Shown: positions 42,311-52,653, counted from the first letter of the stretch. The stretch: 64,000 bases of DNA from Aliicoccus persicus (GCF_900110815.1 NZ_FOIT01000004.1:33729-97728), one strand, 5' to 3'. Notes: generated by a model from the letters alone, not told the origin. Program-made: numbers and translations.

Positions 42311-42713
42311 TCTGTGAGCAGTTTTCATTGGCACGTAAAATGATTTGCGAGTCCGTGAGCTTATCTCACAGTCAGTTAAAACCATTTCCGGGACCGTGAG
42401 CCAATCTCATAGTCTGTCAAATCTTTTTGCGAGCCCATGAGCTCATCTCACAGTCCGTCAAATCTTTTTTCGAGACCGTGAACACATCTCACAGTCCGTC
42501 AAATCTTTTTGCGGGACCGTGAGCCAATCTCATAGTCCGTCAAATCCGTTTTCGGGACCGTGAGCCAATCTCACAGTCCGTCAAATCTTTTTGCGGGACC
42601 GTGAGCCAATCTCATAGTCCGTCAAATCCATTTCGGGACCGTGAGTAGATCTCATAGTCCGTCAAATCCGTTTTCGAGACCGTGAGCTCATCTCATAGTC
42701 CCTCAAACAGACA
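42311..42713. repeat. 41-bp palindromic tandem array, ten units
   Basis: Units begin (at GTGAG) at 42314, 42355, 42396, 42437, 42478, 42519, 42560, 42601, 42641 and 42682, a period of 41 bp with one 40. The core is an inverted repeat, GGAC-n-GTGAG with CTCAC-n-GTCC (or CTCAT), joined by GTCAAATC plus T-rich spacer. The first unit is degenerate (TTTCATTGGCACGTAAA). It fills the gap between two convergent transcription units. The same family returns at 63.85 kb. Spacers are not unique, so this is not a CRISPR. Confidence 0.93.
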
Positions 42714-42719
42714 CAATAC

Positions 42720-43892
42720 CTACCTCTTACCAAAATTCATCACGAACTTCACAAACATTTCTACGCCTGCTTTTAAGCCTTCTTCATCCATGTCGAACAT
42801 CTCATGGTGGTGTGGGTAGTCTGTGCCAAGTTCTGCATTTCCGGTACCGAGCATTAAGAATGCACCGGGTGCTTCTTGTGCATAGTAAGCGAAGTCTTCG
42901 CCACCCATTTTCGGTTCTCTTTCTATTAATTCTCCGACAAATGAAACATCACGACTCACGACTTCTAATGAATAATCAAGAATATCTAAGTCATTTTTCA
43001 TCGATGGATAACCATAATGAAAGTTGATGTCATACTCTACATCAAAACTTTTACCCACGCCTTCACAAACTTCTTCCAATCGACGCGACACAAGTTCTCT
43101 GACATCGGGCTCGAATGTACGTGCTGTCCCGTTCACATGAACAGCGGATGGCATGACGTTAAATGCAGAGCCGCCTTTGAACTGTCCAACGGAAATAACG
43201 GCTGATTTCAACGGATCTACATTACGTGATGTAATGGTTTGAATTTGTTGAATTAAATGTGCAGCCGCAACAATAGCATCATTATTTCTATGCGGTTCTG
43301 CACCATGCCCGCCTTTGCCTTTCACCTCGATAGAGAATGAGTCCGCATTCGCTTGTGTAAAACCTCGCACGTAACCTATTGAACCGGTCGGTAGATGGCT
43401 CGCCAAGTGCAGTCCAAATACTGCATCTACGCCTTCCATCACACCGGCTTTTACCATGCCGATCGCACCGCCTGGTAAGTTTTCTTCCGCATGTTGGTGG
43501 ATAAAGACAACGTTGACCGGTAGTTTATCTTTGTGAGCAGTTAATATTTTCTCTGCCCCAATCAACATCGCAGTGTGGCCATCATGACCACACGCGTGCA
43601 TGACGCCTGGTTTTTTTGAGCGATAGGGCACATCTTTTTCATCTTGGATTGGCAGAGCATCAAAGTCAGCACGCAGTGCGACTGTTGGTAGGTCATCGCT
43701 CACATGAAGTCTCGCGACGATACCGTTTCCTCCAAAGTCCCGTGTAATATCGAGATCCAAGTCTTTGATTTGATCATATATATAGCGCTTCGTATTTTCT
43801 TCTTGGAATGATAGCTCTGGGTACATATGCATATGGCGTCTAATGCCGACCATATCGTCATAGATTGCATTGATTTCTTCTTTAAGATTCAT
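42720..43892 (-). CDS. M20-family amidohydrolase, copy 3 of a tandem set
   Basis: N-acyl-amino-acid/aminoacylase-type metallohydrolase with two metal ions. Motifs are GIRRHMHMYPELSFQE, ADFDALPIQDEKDV, MHACGHDGHTAML (metal ligands), HQHAEENLPGGA and the C-terminal MGGEDFAYYAQ. There is a lid/dimerisation domain at about 180-290. It is 390 residues from the ATG at 43892, which follows GAGGAGGC; the extra upstream codons lie inside the neighbour. It overlaps the preceding gene by 11 bases. Cytosolic; the natural substrate is unknown. Confidence 0.9.
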   Translation of the reverse strand: MNLKEEINAIYDDMVGIRRHMHMYPELSFQEENTKRYIYDQIKDLDLDITRDFGGNGIVARLHVSDDLPTVALRADFDALPIQDEKDVPYRSKKPGVMHACGHDGHTAMLIGAEKILTAHKDKLPVNVVFIHQHAEENLPGGAIGMVKAGVMEGVDAVFGLHLASHLPTGSIGYVRGFTQANADSFSIEVKGKGGHGAEPHRNNDAIVAAAHLIQQIQTITSRNVDPLKSAVISVGQFKGGSAFNVMPSAVHVNGTARTFEPDVRELVSRRLEEVCEGVGKSFDVEYDINFHYGYPSMKNDLDILDYSLEVVSRDVSFVGELIEREPKMGGEDFAYYAQEAPGAFLMLGTGNAELGTDYPHHHEMFDMDEEGLKAGVEMFVKFVMNFGKR

Positions 43893-45075
43893 GCTCTGCC
43901 TCCTCACAATAGTTGTACACAGCACCGACTAAAAGGCTGACAGCATTGATCATGCCGTGTTCGTCGATATCAAATTTTGAATGGTGATGTGGGTAGTCCG
44001 CTTTAAAGTTTGGGTTACGGACACCGGTATTAAAGAACGTGCCTTTGACACGTTGTAAGTAGTATGAGAAGTCCTCTCCACCAAGTTCTGGTGAAAGCAG
44101 TTTAACATCCGTTACTTTACTTGCTTTTGACGCTAACTCGTGCACCATTCGTGTCGTTGTTTCTTCATTGACGACGGGTGGGTAACCGCGCAAGTAGTCG
44201 AGGTCATATGTAATACCAGTAATTGCAGCGAGTCCTTTTAGACAGCGATTTAATTCTGCGATCATCACTGCTTGTGTTTCCTGATTGAACGTACGAATTG
44301 TCCCACCAACAACGACTTTATCTGGAATGACGTTGTGTTGGGTCCCACCGTTGAACATCGTAATCGATAAAACGACATTTTCCATTGGGTCGCTGCGTCG
44401 CGTGACGATGTATTGCATTTGATTACAAAATGAAATGGCAGCGGCAACTGGGTCTATCGCTACATGTGGTTTAGACGCATGTGAACCGCGTCCATTAATC
44501 GTTACTGTGAAGTCATCTGGCATCGCAGTTGCTATACCATATCGAACACCAATTGTACCGACATCTAGACTTGATGATACGTGTTGACCGAAAATCGCGT
44601 CAACGCCATCGAGACAACCGTCACGAATCATTTGGATGGCACCACCTGGATCGACTTCTTCTGCATGTTGGAAGATAAAGACGACATTTCCTTTGAGTGT
44701 ATCTTTTTGTTCCGTTAGTATCTTTGCTGCTGTCATAACGATTGCTGTATGAGCATCGTGTCCACAGGCGTGCATAACACCGGGTACTGTTGATTTATAT
44801 GATGCTTCTTTTTCATCTTGAATGGGGAGGGCATCAAAGTCCGCACGGAGTGCAACAGTTGGTAATGATTCATCGACAATTAATTTACCGACTACACCTC
44901 GTCCACCAACGCCTTCTCTTACATCGAGGCCAAGTTCTCTTAAAAATTGGGCGATATAGCCTGGTGTTTGTACTTCCTGAAAACTAAGTTCTGGGTATAT
45001 ATGGAAGTGGCGACGCCATTTTACAGTATTCGGATACTCTCGTTCGGCGAGTCGTTCAATTTCTTTTAATTCCAT
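43882..45075 (-). CDS. M20-family amidohydrolase, copy 2 of a tandem set
   Basis: Paralogue of the flanking genes: WRRHFHIYPELSFQEVQ, ADFDALPIQDEKEA, MHACGHDAHTAIVM, FQHAEEVDPGGA and GGEDFSYYLQ are all present, so the metal ligands are intact. 397 residues. It overlaps the upstream copy by ten bases and the downstream copy by eleven, showing translational coupling across the three-gene operon. Divergence between copies is high, so the duplication is old or copies have specialised. Confidence 0.9.
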   Translation of the reverse strand: MELKEIERLAEREYPNTVKWRRHFHIYPELSFQEVQTPGYIAQFLRELGLDVREGVGGRGVVGKLIVDESLPTVALRADFDALPIQDEKEASYKSTVPGVMHACGHDAHTAIVMTAAKILTEQKDTLKGNVVFIFQHAEEVDPGGAIQMIRDGCLDGVDAIFGQHVSSSLDVGTIGVRYGIATAMPDDFTVTINGRGSHASKPHVAIDPVAAAISFCNQMQYIVTRRSDPMENVVLSITMFNGGTQHNVIPDKVVVGGTIRTFNQETQAVMIAELNRCLKGLAAITGITYDLDYLRGYPPVVNEETTTRMVHELASKASKVTDVKLLSPELGGEDFSYYLQRVKGTFFNTGVRNPNFKADYPHHHSKFDIDEHGMINAVSLLVGAVYNYCEEAEHES

Positions 45076-46229
45076 TCAACTACTCCTTCATTTTCAAGAA
45101 TTTTCATAAATAAGCTCAGACCATTTAACATTGCGCGCTCATCGATATCGAACGTTGAAGAGTGGTGCGCATAGCCAGTAGCCTCATCACTTCTAGAGCC
45201 AGTGAGGAAAAATGCCCCTGGGATTTCATTTATATAGTAAGAAAAATCTTCACCAATCATGAGCGGTGTTGCTTCCTTATAATTAAGTTCAACACTTTCA
45301 ACGGCTTGTCTAACAACTTCTGCTTCATTCGCATGGTTGATGACCGCAGGGAAACCTTGGACATAATCGACTTCAGCTTTTGCACCGCGCTTCTCAGCAA
45401 TATATTTACACTCACGTTCTACAATGTCTTTTACTTTATTTGATATTTCTTTATCGAATGAACGGGTCGTTCCTCTGATGGACACTTTACCAGGTATGAC
45501 GTTAAATGCATTTCCACCTTCAACGGCACCGAATGAAAAGACCGCTTTATCGAGTGGAGATAATTGACGAGAAATAATCGATTGTAAACTGATGATTACT
45601 TCACTCGCAATGACGATCGGGTCCACCGTCGTATGCGGATAGGCAGCATGTCCGCCCGAACCAACAATCGTAATATTAAATGAATCCGGGGAAGAAATCA
45701 GTTCGCCTTCACAGACTTCAACTGTATTTAAGTCGATCTGACTCCAATAGTGTTGACCGTACACCTTATCAACATCTTTGAGCACACCGCTCTCAACGAT
45801 GCGTTTCGCACTGCCTGGCAGTAGCTCTTCACTATCTTGGAAGATAAAGGACACAGTGCCATTCAATTTATCTCTATTGGCATAGACGGCATCAACAAGG
45901 CCGAGTAGTGTTGCAGTGTGCGCATCGTGCCCACACGCGTGAGAGAAGCCATCATTTTTAGAACGATATAGAACATCTTTCTCATCAGGAATTGGCAGTG
46001 CATCAAAATCTGCACGGAATGCGATATGCGGTTTTTTAGTACCGATTGTAGCTAAGATGCTTAGCGTGTCGCCAATGGGAGAGATGATTTCTATATCTTC
46101 GTAACGTTCAAGTTGTTTCAATATGTATTGCTGTGTTTCATATGCTTCAAAGGATTTTTCAGGATACATATGTAAATGTCTTCTGACATCGATCATCTGT
46201 TGTAGGTAGTCTGTTGCAATGGTTTTCAT
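45066..46229 (-). CDS. M20-family amidohydrolase, copy 1 of a tandem set
   Basis: First gene of the three-gene amidohydrolase operon, divergent from kbl. Motifs are DVRRHLHMYPEKSFEAYE, ADFDALPIPDEKDV, SHACGHDAHTATLL, FQDSEELLPGSA and IGEDFSYYINE. In the third motif the usual His of (F/H)QxAEE is Asp (FQDSEE), and GGEDF is IGEDF, so it may differ in metal site or specificity. 387 residues. S. aureus carries one such gene between tuf and kbl; here there are three. Confidence 0.88.
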   Translation of the reverse strand: MKTIATDYLQQMIDVRRHLHMYPEKSFEAYETQQYILKQLERYEDIEIISPIGDTLSILATIGTKKPHIAFRADFDALPIPDEKDVLYRSKNDGFSHACGHDAHTATLLGLVDAVYANRDKLNGTVSFIFQDSEELLPGSAKRIVESGVLKDVDKVYGQHYWSQIDLNTVEVCEGELISSPDSFNITIVGSGGHAAYPHTTVDPIVIASEVIISLQSIISRQLSPLDKAVFSFGAVEGGNAFNVIPGKVSIRGTTRSFDKEISNKVKDIVERECKYIAEKRGAKAEVDYVQGFPAVINHANEAEVVRQAVESVELNYKEATPLMIGEDFSYYINEIPGAFFLTGSRSDEATGYAHHSSTFDIDERAMLNGLSLFMKILENEGVVEWN

Positions 46230-46358
46230 GTTATATCTCTCCTCTCAATGTGTTTATATTACCAAATATTCTGAATGTTTGTTAGTTGCAAACACTTTAG
46301 TTTATATAATAGAAATATGATAAAATAAGTGAGCATACATTTATAAGGAGGATTAATC

Positions 46359-47549
46359 ATGTCTAAAATTTTAAATGACTTTTTAACGAGCCAATTGAAT
46401 GGGTTAAAGGAACAAGGTTTATATAATGAAATCAATGTTGTAACAGGACCAAACGGACCGAAAATCAACATTGAAGGTAACGATTTAATCAACCTTTCGA
46501 GCAACAACTATTTAGGTTTAGCAACACATGAAAAGTTAAAAGAAGTTGCGAAACAAGCGATCGATTCTCATGGTGTTGGTTCAGGTGCTGTACGTACGAT
46601 TAACGGTACGCTTGATCTTCATGTAGAGTTAGAGAACAAACTTGCTGAATTCAAAGGTACTGAAGCAGCAGTCGCATTCCAATCAGGGTTTAACTGTAAC
46701 ATGGCTGCAATACAAGCAATCATGAACAAAGAGGATGCAATTTTATCGGATGAATTAAACCACGCGTCTATCATTGATGGTTGCCGTTTATCTCGCGCGA
46801 AGATTATTCGTGTGAAACACTCAGATATGGATGACTTACGCATGAAAGCGAAAGAAGCGGTTGAAAGTGGAAACTACAACAAAGTCATGTATATCACTGA
46901 CGGTGTATTTAGTATGGACGGCGACGTTGCATTACTTCCTGAAATCGTAGAAATTGCAAAAGAATTCGACTTAATCACGTATGTGGATGATGCACACGGG
47001 TCAGGTGTTATGGGCAAAGGTGCAGGTACTGTGAAGCACTTCGGTTTAGAAAAAGAAATCGATATTCAAATGGGTACTTTATCTAAAGCGATTGGTGTTG
47101 TTGGTGGGTATGTTGCGGGTACTCAAGAGTTAATCGACTACTTGACAGTTGCCGCACGTCCATTCTTATTCTCAACTTCATTGACACCAGCAGATACACG
47201 CGCAATCATTGAAGCGGTTCAAACGTTGATGGATTCAACTGAGCTTCATGATAAGTTATGGGAAAATGGCGACTACTTGAAAAAAGGTTTGAAAGAGCTT
47301 GGATTTAATATCGGTAATTCTGAAACACCAATCACACCATGTATCATTGGTGAAGAGAAATTAACTCAAGAATTTTCTAAACGATTGATGGAAGAAGGCG
47401 TCTATGCGAAATCAATCGTCTTCCCAACAGTACCACGTGGTACGGGTCGTGTGAGAAATATGCCAACTGCGGCACACACGAAAGAAATGTTAGATGAAGC
47501 ATTGAAAATCTATGAGAAAGTCGGTAAAGAACTCGGCGTAATCTCGTAA
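46359..47549 (+). CDS. kbl: Glycine C-acetyltransferase (2-amino-3-ketobutyrate CoA ligase)
   Basis: PLP enzyme of the alpha-oxoamine synthase family; splits 2-amino-3-ketobutyrate with CoA to glycine and acetyl-CoA. It has [37 protein letters not shown] and the PLP lysine in [15 protein letters not shown]. Length 396. AAGGAGGA precedes the ATG. It pairs with the next gene (threonine dehydrogenase) as a threonine catabolic operon. Confidence 0.94.
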   Translation: MSKILNDFLTSQLNGLKEQGLYNEINVVTGPNGPKINIEGNDLINLSSNNYLGLATHEKLKEVAKQAIDSHGVGSGAVRTINGTLDLHVELENKLAEFKGTEAAVAFQSGFNCNMAAIQAIMNKEDAILSDELNHASIIDGCRLSRAKIIRVKHSDMDDLRMKAKEAVESGNYNKVMYITDGVFSMDGDVALLPEIVEIAKEFDLITYVDDAHGSGVMGKGAGTVKHFGLEKEIDIQMGTLSKAIGVVGGYVAGTQELIDYLTVAARPFLFSTSLTPADTRAIIEAVQTLMDSTELHDKLWENGDYLKKGLKELGFNIGNSETPITPCIIGEEKLTQEFSKRLMEEGVYAKSIVFPTVPRGTGRVRNMPTAAHTKEMLDEALKIYEKVGKELGVIS

Positions 47550-47565
47550 GCCTTAGGAGGGAATT

Positions 47566-48507
47566 ATGAAGCGAATTATTATTACAGGTGCTGGTGGTCA
47601 GATCGGTATTGAATTGACGACGACGTTAAGAGAAATATATGGTGTCGAGAACGTTCTACCGACAGATATTAAAGAACCAACACACGAGGCATTAGCTGGA
47701 AAACCGTTTGAAACATTAGATGTCCGCGATCATGCACGCATGGTTGAAATCGTTAAGGATTTCCAACCAGATACGATCATGCATATGGCGGCATTGCTTT
47801 CGGCAACATGCGAAAAAGACCCATTTTTAGCATGGGATATCAACATGCATGGACTTGTTAATGCACTTGAAGTAGCGAGAGAATTTAAGTTAAAATTCTT
47901 CGCACCAAGTTCGATTGCAGCATTTGGTGATTCAACGCCAAAAGATAACACACCACAGGTGACAATCCAACGTCCGAACACGATGTACGGTGTAACGAAA
48001 GTATCGGCTGAATTACTCTGTGATTATTACCATACGAAGTTTGGTGTAGACACGCGTGGACTACGTTTCCCAGGGATCATTTCACATGTTCAAGAACCGG
48101 GCGGCGGCACGACAGACTATGCTGTCGAGATTTACTTCGAGGCGATTCGCAACGGACGTTACACGTCGTTTATCGACAAAGATACGTACATGGATATGAT
48201 GTTTATGGATGATGCCATCGCTGCGATTAACAAATTGATGTCTGCAGACGGTTCAAAGCTTAAAGACCGCAACGCATTCAATGTTTCTGCGATGAGTATC
48301 GAGCCAGAAATGGTTGCTGCAGAAATTAGAAAACACATTCCAGACTTCGAGTTAAGTTATGATGTGGATCCCGTGCGACAAGGAATTGCTGGTTCATGGC
48401 CAAACCAAATCGATTCTACAGAAGCACGTGAACAGTGGGGCTTTGACCCACAGTATGATTTAGCAAAAATGACAGAGACGATGTTAGAAGCAATTAAAAA
48501 TAAATAA
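47566..48507 (+). CDS. L-threonine 3-dehydrogenase, SDR (epimerase-like) type
   Basis: NAD-dependent extended SDR protein: [15 protein letters not shown]ossmann motif at the N-terminus and catalytic [12 protein letters not shown] (Tyr-xxx-Lys), with PSSIAAFG carrying the Ser. It oxidises threonine to 2-amino-3-ketobutyrate, the Kbl substrate. The adjacency (17 bp) to kbl supports this over a sugar epimerase. 313 residues. Unlike E. coli Tdh it is not a zinc MDR enzyme. Confidence 0.9.
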   Translation: MKRIIITGAGGQIGIELTTTLREIYGVENVLPTDIKEPTHEALAGKPFETLDVRDHARMVEIVKDFQPDTIMHMAALLSATCEKDPFLAWDINMHGLVNALEVAREFKLKFFAPSSIAAFGDSTPKDNTPQVTIQRPNTMYGVTKVSAELLCDYYHTKFGVDTRGLRFPGIISHVQEPGGGTTDYAVEIYFEAIRNGRYTSFIDKDTYMDMMFMDDAIAAINKLMSADGSKLKDRNAFNVSAMSIEPEMVAAEIRKHIPDFELSYDVDPVRQGIAGSWPNQIDSTEAREQWGFDPQYDLAKMTETMLEAIKNK

Positions 48508-48511
48508 ACTA

Positions 48512-48541
48512 AAAAAGAGGCTGATTCAGCCTTTTTATTTT
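48512..48541 (+). terminator. Terminator of kbl-tdh
   Basis: AAAGAGGCTGA followed by TTCAGCCTTTTTATTTT: GAGGCTGA pairs with TCAGCCTTT, ending in a T-rich run. Confidence 0.8.
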
Positions 48542-48552
48542 ATGGTGATAAG

Positions 48553-49711
<1,159 letters not shown>

Positions 49712-49804
49712 TAGAGTTGTATCTATATGCGAGCCAAAAGGTAACTAAACTTGAGTATCGAACACTGACTTAAGAGTTCATAACATTCACATTAGAACAG
49801 ATAA

Positions 49805-49871
49805 TCGCCTAATCAGTTCTGAATCGCCTAAAAACATGATAAAATTAGGCGAAGAGAAAGGAGTTAGGCGA
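49805..49871. promoter_or_regulatory. Four-box symmetric operator at the Fic gene
   Basis: TCGCCTAA at 49805-49812 and 49824-49831 and its exact reverse complement TTAGGCGA at 49845-49852 and 49864-49871. Spacings are 19, 21 and 19 bp, giving full dyad symmetry about position 49838. The last box touches the start codon. A weak promoter (TTCTGA at 49817-49822, 17 bases, TAAAAT at 49840-49845 with an extended TG) lies inside, so binding would repress. Confidence 0.82.
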
Positions 49872-50915
49872 ATGAGAAATTTTGATTATGAGACATTGTC
49901 ACAAAGTAAATGGGATGTTGAAATTATTAATATTTTAACTAAAATACATGAACATAAAGGAAAGCAAGAACTTTTTTTGAAGCAAAAACCTGCTGTTTTA
50001 GATAAATTAGTGGAAATTGCTAAAATTCAAAGTGTCGAAGATTCAAATAAAATAGAAGGAATAGTCACAACAACAACTAGAATTAAAGAATTAATGGACC
50101 AAAAAACAATGCCTAGAAGTAGAGATGAAGAAGAAATCCTTGGATATCGTGATGTCTTAAATACGATTCATGAAAGTTATGAATATATTCCAATCGATAG
50201 CAACTATATTTTACAGCTCCATAGAGATCTGTTTAAGTATAGTGAAAAAGGAATTGGTGGTAGATATAAAAACACACAAAATTCCATTATTGAAAAAGAT
50301 ACAGATGGGAATAGTGTTGAATTATTTAAACCTTTACCGCCACATGAAACAGCTAAAGCAATGGAGGAAATTTGCGATGAGCTAAATAAAGCTTTGGATA
50401 AAAAAGAAGTAGACGCATTGCTTTTAATCCCGATTTTTATCCATGATTTTCTTTGCATTCATCCGTTTAATGATGGAAACGGACGGATGAGTAGACTATT
50501 AACCACTCTTTTGTTATATAGGCAAGGGTATGTAATTGGTAAATATATTAGTTTAGAAAGTAAAATAGAAAAAAATAAAGATGGCTATTATATGTCTTTA
50601 CAACAAAGTGGCAAATTTTGGCACGAAAATAACGAAGATTTAACACCATTCATAAAATATATCCTAAGAACGATTCTGGCAGCTTATATTGATTTTGAAG
50701 AAAGAGTAGATTATGTAGATGAAAAAATCCCTACGATTGCACTTGTTAGAAATGCAGTCAATCTTAAATTGGGGAAATTTACTAAAACGGATATCATGGA
50801 ATTAGTACCTAGCGTAGGAAGAGCAACAATTGAAAATATGTTAAAAATATTGGTTGAAGAAGAATATATTGAAAGACATGGACAAGGTAGAGCAACCTTT
50901 TATGTGAAAAAGTAA
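49872..50915 (+). CDS. Class II Fic protein with C-terminal winged helix
   Basis: Predicted AMP-transferase (or related NMP transferase). The catalytic loop IHPFNDGNGRMSR lies at about residue 196-208. The N-terminal inhibitory helix motif SNKIEG (residues 58-63, S-x-x-x-E-G) is present, so the enzyme is self-inhibited in the class II way. Residues about 285-347 form a winged helix (FTKTDIMELVPSVGRATIE), suggesting DNA binding. The ATG at 49872 follows AAAGGAG; the upstream ATG at 49836 lies in the operator. AT-rich compared with its neighbours, so probably acquired. The target protein is unknown. Confidence 0.9.
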   Translation: MRNFDYETLSQSKWDVEIINILTKIHEHKGKQELFLKQKPAVLDKLVEIAKIQSVEDSNKIEGIVTTTTRIKELMDQKTMPRSRDEEEILGYRDVLNTIHESYEYIPIDSNYILQLHRDLFKYSEKGIGGRYKNTQNSIIEKDTDGNSVELFKPLPPHETAKAMEEICDELNKALDKKEVDALLLIPIFIHDFLCIHPFNDGNGRMSRLLTTLLLYRQGYVIGKYISLESKIEKNKDGYYMSLQQSGKFWHENNEDLTPFIKYILRTILAAYIDFEERVDYVDEKIPTIALVRNAVNLKLGKFTKTDIMELVPSVGRATIENMLKILVEEEYIERHGQGRATFYVKK

Positions 50916-50922
50916 TTTGATT

Positions 50923-51186
50923 TCAGGAATTTTTTAAAGATGTCCTTACCTTATTAAAGAGCTCATCTTTAGAGAGTCTGACATTAGATGTTTTAGCCAA
51001 GTTATCTGCTTCATCAAGCTTCCTCTCAATGTCATCAGTTAGAGCAGAGTATTGTTCAATACTTAGAATAACCATTGTACCGTATCTATTCTTTGTCAAG
51101 AACACAGGAGCGTTTGAATTTACTACTGTTTCTTCAATTTCAGGGAATTTATTTCGTAAATCTGAAACAGGTCGAACATTGATCAT
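50923..51186 (-). CDS. Phd/YefM-type antitoxin, orphan
   Basis: 87 residues with the Phd/YefM N-terminal fold: VRPVSDLRNKFPEIEETV, then VFLTKNRYGTMVILSIEQY, and a charged C-terminal tail that would wrap a toxin. The ATG at 51186 follows AGAGGTG; a GTG nine bases upstream is part of that site. No RelE/YoeB or Doc toxin gene adjoins it on the same strand. It is convergent with the Fic gene, ends seven bases from it, and is on the opposite strand, so it is not a standard Phd-Doc pair. Confidence 0.82.
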   Translation of the reverse strand: MINVRPVSDLRNKFPEIEETVVNSNAPVFLTKNRYGTMVILSIEQYSALTDDIERKLDEADNLAKTSNVRLSKDELFNKVRTSLKNS

Positions 51187-51195
51187 AGTTATCAC

Positions 51196-51492
51196 CTCTT
51201 TTTATCAGGGTTATATCATAATATTATCGAAATTCAAATTATAATAGGATGTAGAAGATAAAAATCTTTAAATTGGATTTCTAGAGGATAACAGGCGCTC
51301 GCCCTCACATACAAAACTTTAATTCAGAGAGTATTAAAAAGTCCCAACTTCCCCGTGATACGGCTTTTGTTTTCTATTCGTATAAACTTCCCATTTTTGA
51401 TATAGTAAGATTTATAAGACATACTGAAGTAATAGGAAATTTAAACCGTTAAAAAGTTTCACACCACTAGAATGAAAATGAGGTAAGGCTGT
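51196..51492. other. Intergenic, nothing firm recognised
   Basis: AT-rich spacer between the antitoxin and the Cof phosphatase. It has TATAGT at 51401-51406 as a possible -10 without a clear -35. No ORF with a ribosome binding site, RNA gene or repeat was seen. Confidence 0.5.
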
Positions 51493-52344
51493 ATGGTAAA
51501 ACTGATCGCAATCGATATGGATGGGACCCTTTTGACCCCAAATCATACAATTTCAGAACGTAACGTTACAGCAATTAAGAAAGCGCAAGAAGCAGGAATA
51601 AAAGTTGTTATCGCTACTGGACGTGCATATCATGATGCACGTGAAATTGTTGAGAGTACGGGTCTAACGCTGCCGTTTATCTGCTTAAATGGCGCACTTT
51701 ATATCAATGACAAAAAAGAAGTCATTTACAAAATGAACATGACAAGTGAACAAGTTGAACATGTTTCCGATGAACTGGATAACGAGTCGCTGCATTACAA
51801 TGTGTATACTGATAAAACCGTCTATACGAATAGTATTGAAAAAGAAATTGAACAATATCAACAATTCATCGACGTGATGGGTGGCGATATCAATGCAGAA
51901 GAGCGTGTAATGCTTAGAGTTGAAAAAGGTTATTTAGTCGAAGTAGAAGACTTCGATGAAGTATACGACAGAGAAGATGAAGTCGTGTTGAAATATTTGG
52001 CAAAATCATCGAACCGTGCGAACTTACACCGTGCACAACACCAGTTGAATGAAGTCGAAGGACTCTATGCAACATCATCAGGACCAGGAAATATCGAGGT
52101 CACGGTTAAGAGTGCGCAAAAAGGTAAGGCACTTGAAGCGATGTGTGAAGAGTTGGGTATTTCGATGGAAGATTGCATGGCAATTGGAGATAACTATAAC
52201 GATCTGTCGATGTTAAAACGTGCTGGAACAAGCGTCGTGATGGGCAATGCGAGTGGCGATATTAAATCGTATGCCGATATCATTGTCGGATCAAATATTG
52301 AAGACGGCGTCGCAGAAGCGATCGAGGGAATTTTGGAAAGATAA
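51493..52344 (+). CDS. Cof-type HAD phosphatase
   Basis: HAD IIB sugar-phosphatase type: motif I AIDMDGTLLTPNH at the N-terminus, motif II ATGRAYHDA, conserved KGKALEAM and motif IV AIGDNYNDLSML. Cap domain about residues 85-190. 283 residues. Such proteins dephosphorylate sugar phosphates or flavin/pyridoxal phosphates; the exact substrate cannot be read from sequence. GAGGTAAG precedes the ATG; a strong terminator follows. Confidence 0.9.
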   Translation: MVKLIAIDMDGTLLTPNHTISERNVTAIKKAQEAGIKVVIATGRAYHDAREIVESTGLTLPFICLNGALYINDKKEVIYKMNMTSEQVEHVSDELDNESLHYNVYTDKTVYTNSIEKEIEQYQQFIDVMGGDINAEERVMLRVEKGYLVEVEDFDEVYDREDEVVLKYLAKSSNRANLHRAQHQLNEVEGLYATSSGPGNIEVTVKSAQKGKALEAMCEELGISMEDCMAIGDNYNDLSMLKRAGTSVVMGNASGDIKSYADIIVGSNIEDGVAEAIEGILER

Positions 52345-52363
52345 TATTAATTTGTGATGGCGG

Positions 52364-52400
52364 TGCACCCCAAAAGTTGACCTTTTGGGGTGCATTTTTG
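52364..52400. terminator. Terminator of the Cof phosphatase
   Basis: TGCACCCCAAAAG pairs perfectly with CTTTTGGGGTGCA around TTGAC, followed by T5. Confidence 0.93.
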
Positions 52401-52402
52401 TT

Positions 52403-52462
52403 TGGGTTCTGATTGGGTTCTGATTGGGTTCTGAATGGGTTTTGATTGGATTTTGAATGGTG
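52403..52462. repeat. 12-bp tandem repeat
   Basis: About five copies of a GGGTTCTGATTG-like unit in direct repeat directly after the terminator, degenerating at the right end. The following DNA has a GTTCCAC/GTGGAAC hairpin (about 52468-52504). Confidence 0.75.
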
Positions 52463-52585
52463 GTTAGTGTTCCACCCGAAATGAAGATCAGATGATGTGG
52501 AACGCACCAAAAATTAGGAGAAATTATCAACACGATATGCGAGTTAAAATTTTATACTTTCACTGTATAGTCTAGAGGTTATTTT

Positions 52586-52633
52586 ATGTTTTTATAAATT
52601 TTCGATAATTTTCGATAAATTTTATAAAAACAT
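52586..52633. promoter_or_regulatory. Long AT-rich dyad upstream of the RiPP operon
   Basis: ATGTTTTTATAAA (52586-52598) and TTTATAAAAACAT (52621-52633) form a perfect 13-bp inverted repeat. The centre contains two direct TTTTCGATAA copies. It lies about 70 bp before the radical SAM gene and upstream of its likely -35, a good position for a regulator site. Confidence 0.55.
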
Positions 52634-52653
52634 ACTAAATATTCAGAAAAGTC

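Noticed and set aside
42311..42713. CRISPR array
   Set aside because: Regular spacing, but linkers are near-identical between units and there are no unique spacers or cas genes.
49712..49804. SRP RNA gene after tadA
   Set aside because: Expected from Bacillus order, but no GC-rich hairpin with the SRP tetraloop motif is present.
49872..51186. Phd-Doc toxin-antitoxin operon
   Set aside because: The Fic protein is full length with its own inhibitory helix, and the Phd-like gene is convergent, not in the same operon.
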